A stretch of DNA of 64,000 nucleotides from Citrus sinensis (taxonomy: Eukaryota > Streptophyta > Magnoliopsida > Sapindales > Rutaceae): positions 11,345,001 through 11,409,000 of the forward strand of contig NC_068562.1 in NCBI RefSeq assembly GCF_022201045.2, in the 5' to 3' direction. Numbering within the stretch: the first letter of the stretch is position 1; every line of letters starts with the position of its first letter. Under the pieces are notes generated by a model that saw only the letters and a list, made by a program, of their open reading frames with translations, was not told the DNA's origin and did no database searches. Below, one piece after another: positions 58,347 to 64,000 of this stretch. Both the position numbers and the translations under genes were made by a program.

Positions 58347-59841
58347 TCAATTGGCTCGCAGTTGCTGCTGCACCATTTGCTGCACGCTGTTCACTCGAGC
58401 ACAGGATCTAGCGACGTCCCCGACCAATGGGACAACGGGCAAATTATCGCAGTCGCATATCTCAATCATAAAACCGTCTGGGTCATGGAAAAACAACTGT
58501 TCCACTAAGATTCCACCTTCCTCCACCAGCGCTCGCACGTACTTGATCCCCATCTCTTTCAAGAATTTCTCCACATTTCCCACGCTCTCGCACTAGCGTC
58601 ACAAATAATAAAATAAGTATTCTCACATGCAAACATCCACACATTACAAAATACAACGCAACATAATTCTCAGATGCCTGCAATTTAAACTTTACAAAAC
58701 TTCGATACACATGTTTTCTTTATCATGTTATGTTTCGTCATATGACAACATACAAAAGCTCTTGAGTTGCCACTAAAAAAAGATTATTATATATGAAAAA
58801 ATTAAATTGTTTTTGGATGAACACTAGCAGATTTATTGGCATGTTACAGATAGCCCACAATTCACGTGGCTCGTGTAGACTTGTAAGAATGATATTTATA
58901 GACGGCTGCTATAGACTTGTAAGAATGATATTTATAGATAATAATGTCATTAAAAAGAAAATTTATAACACTAGGCATTTTTTTCTTCAAAGAGACGTGA
59001 TCAATTTTATTATTGCATAAAAGGATTTTTTTTTCTTTTTTCTTTTTTCTTTTTCAATTTCATCATTCTTAATAATAATTATTATAATTGTTTTAAAAAG
59101 GCAAAGGCCCTAAGACCCCAGCTCATGACTTAAGATTGATCAATTATTGTTCCTAATGAAACCGAAACAACTTGCGTCGGCTCTCGCGAATCTTGTGACA
59201 ATAATAACACCTGCTGGATACTTCGTATCCAATGAAAACGACCCCACCATTGTCGTTTTCAGTCACAGCAAACGATTATTGCTATTAGTATTTCAAGTAA
59301 GAAAATACACCGTTTTAATTTTGTCACTATACACTTGTTTGTTAAGAGATGTTTGATTCTCACACGCACCTAATCATATATCGTTACACTACATACATAC
59401 AAATCATGAGAAACAAATTAAATTAATTCAAGTTAATTAATTACTTAATTAAATTAAATTACCTGGAAAGAGAGGTGATTGTCCTTAGGATTGATCACAC
59501 TTTTCTTCGGCAAGCTGTCTGGATTCTCCGATTGCAGCAGATGAATTCCAATTCCATGACCAAATAACCTACATCATCATCATCACAATAATAATAATAA
59601 TTCAGCAACACCAACATAAAAAGATTTTCCCGAGAAACAAACAAGAGAAATTTGTATTAATGATTAAGAAAAGAAAAGAAAATTACCATGCCCCATCAAA
59701 ATTGAAAGAACCTGGCCTCCTTATAGGGACAAACCCAAGAACATTTTGGTAAAAATCAATGGACTCAGAGATGTTTCTGCAGACAAGCGAAACATGATTG
59801 ACAGATTTGAGATGCAGAGGGTTTCCTACGCTTTCTTTCAT
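58347..59841 (-). CDS. Glyoxalase I-like / VOC superfamily protein
   Basis: Exons on the - strand: 59841-59687, 59568-59463 and 58592-58347; in phase, 168 residues. It is a single VOC (vicinal oxygen chelate) domain unit pair. Visible motifs: the metal-ligand His near the N terminus in LKSVNHVSLVCRN, followed by SIDFYQNVLGF; FDGAWLFGHGIGIHLLQS across exons 1-2; NHLSFQ; and FHDPDGFMIEICDCDNLPV with the metal-ligand Glu. This resembles the short plant glyoxalase I family proteins such as Arabidopsis At1g80160 and At1g15380. True lactoylglutathione lyase activity (methylglyoxal detoxification with glutathione) is not certain, since many plant members of this subgroup lack it. No transit peptide is apparent, so it is probably cytosolic. 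An unrelated 167-codon frame runs antisense over exon 3 and is judged spurious. Confidence 0.9.
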
Positions 59842-60524
59842 TTTTTTTTTATTTTTTTCCTCAACAAATCAACAAGGTAATTAATATAATTAAAGGAAAA
59901 ACGAAAGAAATTAAAAACAACAAAAATTAATAATAAAAATAACGATAAATCGAAAGCTTCAAAGGCGAAAAGAAAGCTGAACAAGCCACGGCAGTGTAAG
60001 AGAGATATATTGAGCCAGTGAAAGTAGGGGGCCTATATAGACAAATAAGGAAGCTTTCATGCACGACACGTGTCCCATTCATGCAACTAGATTACCATGA
60101 CACGTTGAATCCACGTTGGTGACTCGACTCAACTCCAACTGGACTCACCTTTGCTATTATTTACCCATTCTTCTCTCCATAGAGGCCACGTCATAAACAT
60201 TAAATTTATTTTTTGTGTGTTTGGATTTTTGCTTCTTGGATAATTGGTCACAATCTGTTATTATTATTATTATTATTTGGTTAATTTTTAATTTCTTTTT
60301 GGGTTATTGATTTTGAGAAAATTGGTGAGTAGATTGTGTATATTCTATTACCTATAGGATTTTTGCAGAGGTTTCTAGAGGTTTCACTTGGGTGTGACGT
60401 GTAAAGTTTAAGGACAATTACAGTTTTGTCTTATAGTTTGTTAATTATCTTGTTAGTGTCTGTGTTTTAAAAAATGACTTCAAACATTTCCACCGTTATT
60501 CTAATAAATATTAGATGAGGTTAA
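59842..60524. other. Upstream flank of the glyoxalase gene
   Basis: The promoter side of the - strand glyoxalase gene, with a CACGTG-type motif (GACACGTGTCC at about 60066) that could act as a G-box/ABRE. No gene seen. Confidence 0.45.
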
Positions 60525-60795
60525 TGATACATTTTAAATTGAGGTGTTGTACCTTTTAAGATATAGTTATTGTAAAAAAAATTATAACTATGAAATAAAA
60601 GTTAATAATATGCAGTAAATATAAATTTTAAATAATAATTTTTATAAAATTATTAAAAATATAATAGATTTTTAATGATATAAGTGAAAAATCACGTCAA
60701 CATAACTTCTAAACTACAGCAGTTAGTGTTTGCCAAATACTTTGATGCTGTACCTTTTAAGTTACAGCTGCCCAACATCAATCCCAAACACACTT
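60525..60795. mobile_element. Tourist-like MITE, family copy 3 (271 bp, inverted)
   Basis: The inverse orientation of the elements at 42101 and 54417: reading the - strand from 60795 gives AAGTGTGTTTGGGATTGATG, then TTGGGCAGCTGTAACTTAAA. It is flanked by TAA at 60522-60524 and 60796-60798. Confidence 0.8.
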
Positions 60796-61604
60796 TAATA
60801 GGGGTGAGTCAATATCTATGTATGATATAACTTAAAATTTAGATAAATTTTACATGCGACAATTGAAGAAACGTAGATAATAACTAAATAGATTTTTACT
60901 GAAACATAAACATAATAGGAATACGTTGAATAATGATATTTTTTTAAAACATAAGGAGTAATTATGCAATTAGCTCAAATTATAAGAATTAAAAGAGATT
61001 TTTTTTTAAATCAACTAAGCTATGATTTAATTTAATGCCTTATCTAATCAAGAAATGGTGAAAACAGTATGTGATCTGGAAATCGCCGTCGAATTTAATT
61101 AATTCCAAATCGTTTTAAGAATTAATTAATTAATTTAGGATATGGATGGAAATTTTTTTTTAATTAAAAGCAAGAAAATGTATTAAACCTGCTCAATTTA
61201 AAGTGGGTTTACTGGGGTAGGATTGTTCCCTGGGATATACACTTAATTATACATGTTGGTCTGCCACTATACACAATAATGCTATAGTGTAATTTAAATG
61301 GATAGCATAATGAATGGAGTAGTCCCAACATAATCATTCTTAAAGAAGATTACAAAATTAAAAACTTATTATTGCATTCATGGATGATCTTAATTAAAAT
61401 GTGTGTTGTGGTTTAGGTTATTGAAAAACAATAATACTTTGCTTATAAAATTGAGTTACAGATTTTTTAAATCCTAACGGCTAAGTCGTGCATATGTCCC
61501 AGTATTCCATCTTTATAAATGTGTCGTTACTTGGAAAAAAAAAATGGCTGTAGAGAGTTGTTATATCGAGAAAATAAGAACTGTAGTAAAAAAAAATAAA
61601 AAAA
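60796..61604. other. AT-rich intergenic stretch
   Basis: No gene seen. Confidence 0.45.
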
Positions 61605-62195
61605 GAGCGAAACTCCCTGTTGATAAAATTAATCGAAACCTCCCTAATATTTTAAAATATATTCAAATTTTTTTAATTGTATTTTTTTTATGATCTTATA
61701 CTTTGACCCTTAGTGGTGTTTAATTTTAGGAATATAAATACCTTTAATTTTTTAAGTAACTGAATTTTTTTAATCATAATTAATTGAAAAAGTAAATGAA
61801 AAATATGGAAAAAATTAAGGAATTTCCATAAATTTTCAATTAATTATAATTTTTTCAGAATTAATTGAAAAATTAAATGCAAGATTAATACGCACTCTCT
61901 CCCTCTCTTAATTATAATATGCACTTCCTCTCTTAATATGCATTCTCCAAAAAATAGTATTTATAAATATAGAGAGACCACTAGTTAAATTTAGAATTAA
62001 ATATAAAATTATGGCAATCCCTTGCTTTTTACCATATTTTATTCGATTAATTAAATAATTAAAGATATTTATATTTCCAAAATCAAACAACTACTAAGGG
62101 TAAAATAATAAGATCGGCAAAAAAAAAACTCAAGGGGATTTAGATATACTTTAAAATATTAAGAAGATTAATATTAGTTTTATCAAACAACAGAA
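61605..62195. repeat. Candidate foldback element
   Basis: TGTTGATAAAATTAATCG through CCCTAATATTTTAAAATATA near 61618-61665 pairs, inverted, with CTTTAAAATATTAAGAAGAT through TTAATATTAGTTTTATCAAACA near 62149-62190. No coding region is visible. Edges are approximate. Confidence 0.5.
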
Positions 62196-64000
62196 GTTTG
62201 GCTCTTTTTCCCCATGATCGACCAAATAAAACAGTTGTAAGCATTTACTATAGATAGAAACAAATCTTTTAATCTTTAAAGGCATGTAGAGGATGGAGAC
62301 GGAGCATCCTGATGGCTTTAATTTAAAGCTCATGTATGTAAATTAAGACGATTTGTCAATACACTAGTAAGCAAATGACAATTACATGCACCCGTAAAAG
62401 TTTAGATTGATATGCTAGTCACTCTGAAACTCTTTATCTTAAACAAATTTATTCCAAAATGAGTTGCCATATGATGTGGTACGAGTGATGATGGTATATG
62501 CACACAATTTTTAAAGTTATTTTATTGCACAATAATTCTTCTTTTAATGAAGACCGCGTAATTTGGGATATACTATGACGTTGGATGATTGCACAGGATG
62601 AATAAGGTATTTTTTCCACATTCTCACATTGATTAGGATAAATTTTAGAAGAGTAATGCTAGGCATCCCATATTTAAGTCTTAATTTGAGTCTCAATCGA
62701 TATGTCATTTATCCATTAGGTAGTAGTTAAATAATTTTACAAACTATAAAATTCATCGTTTAATAAATAAGTGGCACGTAATAGTGAGATCCAAATTAAG
62801 ATTGAATTATTAATATTCCTAACATTATTGATTTTGAAATGACTAACACTAGAGAAGATTAAAGTCTTAGAAAAGAAAGACCAGTAAAGCAAGCGAAACA
62901 TAAACCGCACAGTATTTATACCCTAACAATCTTGTTTAAAAACGTTATTGCATGGCTTGCTTGATTCTGTCCTGTGCATAGAACAGAGGCTTAATTATGA
63001 TTATAGAGTAACATCTGCTTCCGCAGTTGTTATCTATCACAGTCGAGCCAGAAAATTAAACATAATAATAGTAGGGCAAGTGTGTAATAAAATAAATCAA
63101 TATTAGGTTTATTAGAAAAGTTGATCGGCTGATGAAGACTGAGTTATCAATTAATAAATAAAATATTGTATTTATAATCATTTTAGTCTCCCTCAAGCAC
63201 ACAGATTTGATGCTTGTCCTTTAATGCTATTATCATTAAAGTAATGAGGAACGACATATATTCTCTCTAAACAGTAAATTTAAATCAAACTTAATTTATT
63301 CCATGATGGATGCTTGCTTGGTTCAATTTAAAAGGAGTATAATTGATCTAGAGTTAGTATGAATGAAAGTGACGTATAATGACATTGTTTAATAAATTAG
63401 GTAATTATATGACTGCGAGAAAAATGATTAAAAACAGCATTATGAAATGATTAAAAACAACAAGTATTAATTTTGAATTCGAAGAAGGACATAACTTTTA
63501 CTTGTTATACTTTGATAATGGGGAAAAAAATGCCACAAGTGGTTCATAGTAAAGACCAACTGTGGATGGCAATTGGAAGCAAAAGGTTTCGATTTCTTTA
63601 ATGGAGCTCGAATTTGTTATGAATACGCGAGTGGAAGTATTACTTTTTAATTAATATCTTAAGTGCACGAGTATTTTTCCCTACGGTGGAATGATTTTAC
63701 TGATAAGAAAGAAATGCGATTAGTACTGTAAGATAAATCTTAATAGGTTTCCTCCCATTAAATGTAGATTCAAGAGACCGAATGATTTATATTAGGAAAT
63801 AAGGAAAATATACTTGGTATGAAGATACTTGAAAGAATGATGCAGAGGGGGGAAGGAAGAAGATGACTATTTTCTAACTCCTCTCGCTGCAATAGCTCAA
63901 CGATGTGAATTTATATGCGGCCACTCCCAGCCAAATGTATATAATGTATATGAAGTTTATTAAGCGGGTGTATTCGGTATAATATATTGTATTAAACTAT
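62196..64000. other. AT-rich stretch to the end of the window
   Basis: No gene, RNA or clear mobile element recognised. A gene may begin or end beyond the window edge. Confidence 0.4.

Noticed and set aside
58093-58596. 167-codon open frame on the + strand
   Set aside because: It runs antisense over glyoxalase exon 3 and its 3' flank, is Ser/Thr/Lys-rich and has no family features; a shadow of the real gene.

Overview
This is a plant nuclear genome window: large AT-rich intergenic stretches, spliced genes with GT-AG introns, a nuclear-type tRNA-Asn and abundant miniature transposons. Gene content (GINS subunit PSF1, MAPK substrate, polygalacturonase, plant peptide deformylase, UGT73-type glycosyltransferases, NB-ARC protein) points to a eudicot. 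A woody rosid such as Citrus would fit, but the sequence alone does not prove it. I saw no bacterial, viral, CRISPR or defence-island content.

Layout. 1-2.6 kb: a small three-exon gene for an unknown membrane-like protein (- strand). 5.2-6.3 kb: a single-exon F-box gene, followed by a tRNA-Asn on the - strand. 7.8-12.7 kb: an NB-ARC protein whose C-terminal half is helical/ARM-like instead of LRR. 12.74-31.94 kb: a head-to-tail tandem segmental duplication. Unit 1 (12740-23029) carries a frameshifted UGT and PSF1 copy A. Unit 2 (23030-31930) carries an intact UGT, a broken UGT and PSF1 copy B. Unit 1 has received three insertions that unit 2 lacks: a 2.0-kb Mutator-like element, a 1.085-kb hAT element with exact 8-bp target duplication, and a 1.17-kb element with a 20-bp KpnI-site satellite. 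32-36.4 kb: AT-rich repeats and foldback elements. 36.4 kb: MAPK substrate gene. 44.3-48.4 kb: nine-exon polygalacturonase. 49.0-51.7 kb: peptide deformylase 1A (- strand). 53.9 kb: small DUF761-type gene. 58.3-59.8 kb: glyoxalase I-like gene (- strand). 59.9-64 kb: no gene seen.

Reading the genes together. They form no pathway; the block is held together by ancestry. PSF1, the MAPK substrate, polygalacturonase, PDF1A and the glyoxalase match, from memory, two Arabidopsis chromosome 1 segments that are whole-genome-duplication partners, so the window seems to keep an unfractionated order. The most informative part is the young tandem duplication. Its breakpoints, three empty sites and a recombined UGT promoter can be read directly. 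Its most interesting functional consequence is that a replication gene, PSF1, has an intact second copy whose E2F-like promoter sites were pushed about 1.1 kb away by a hAT transposon.

Exon coordinates were derived by hand from splice signals, reading phase and protein-family fit; no alignment or database search was run.
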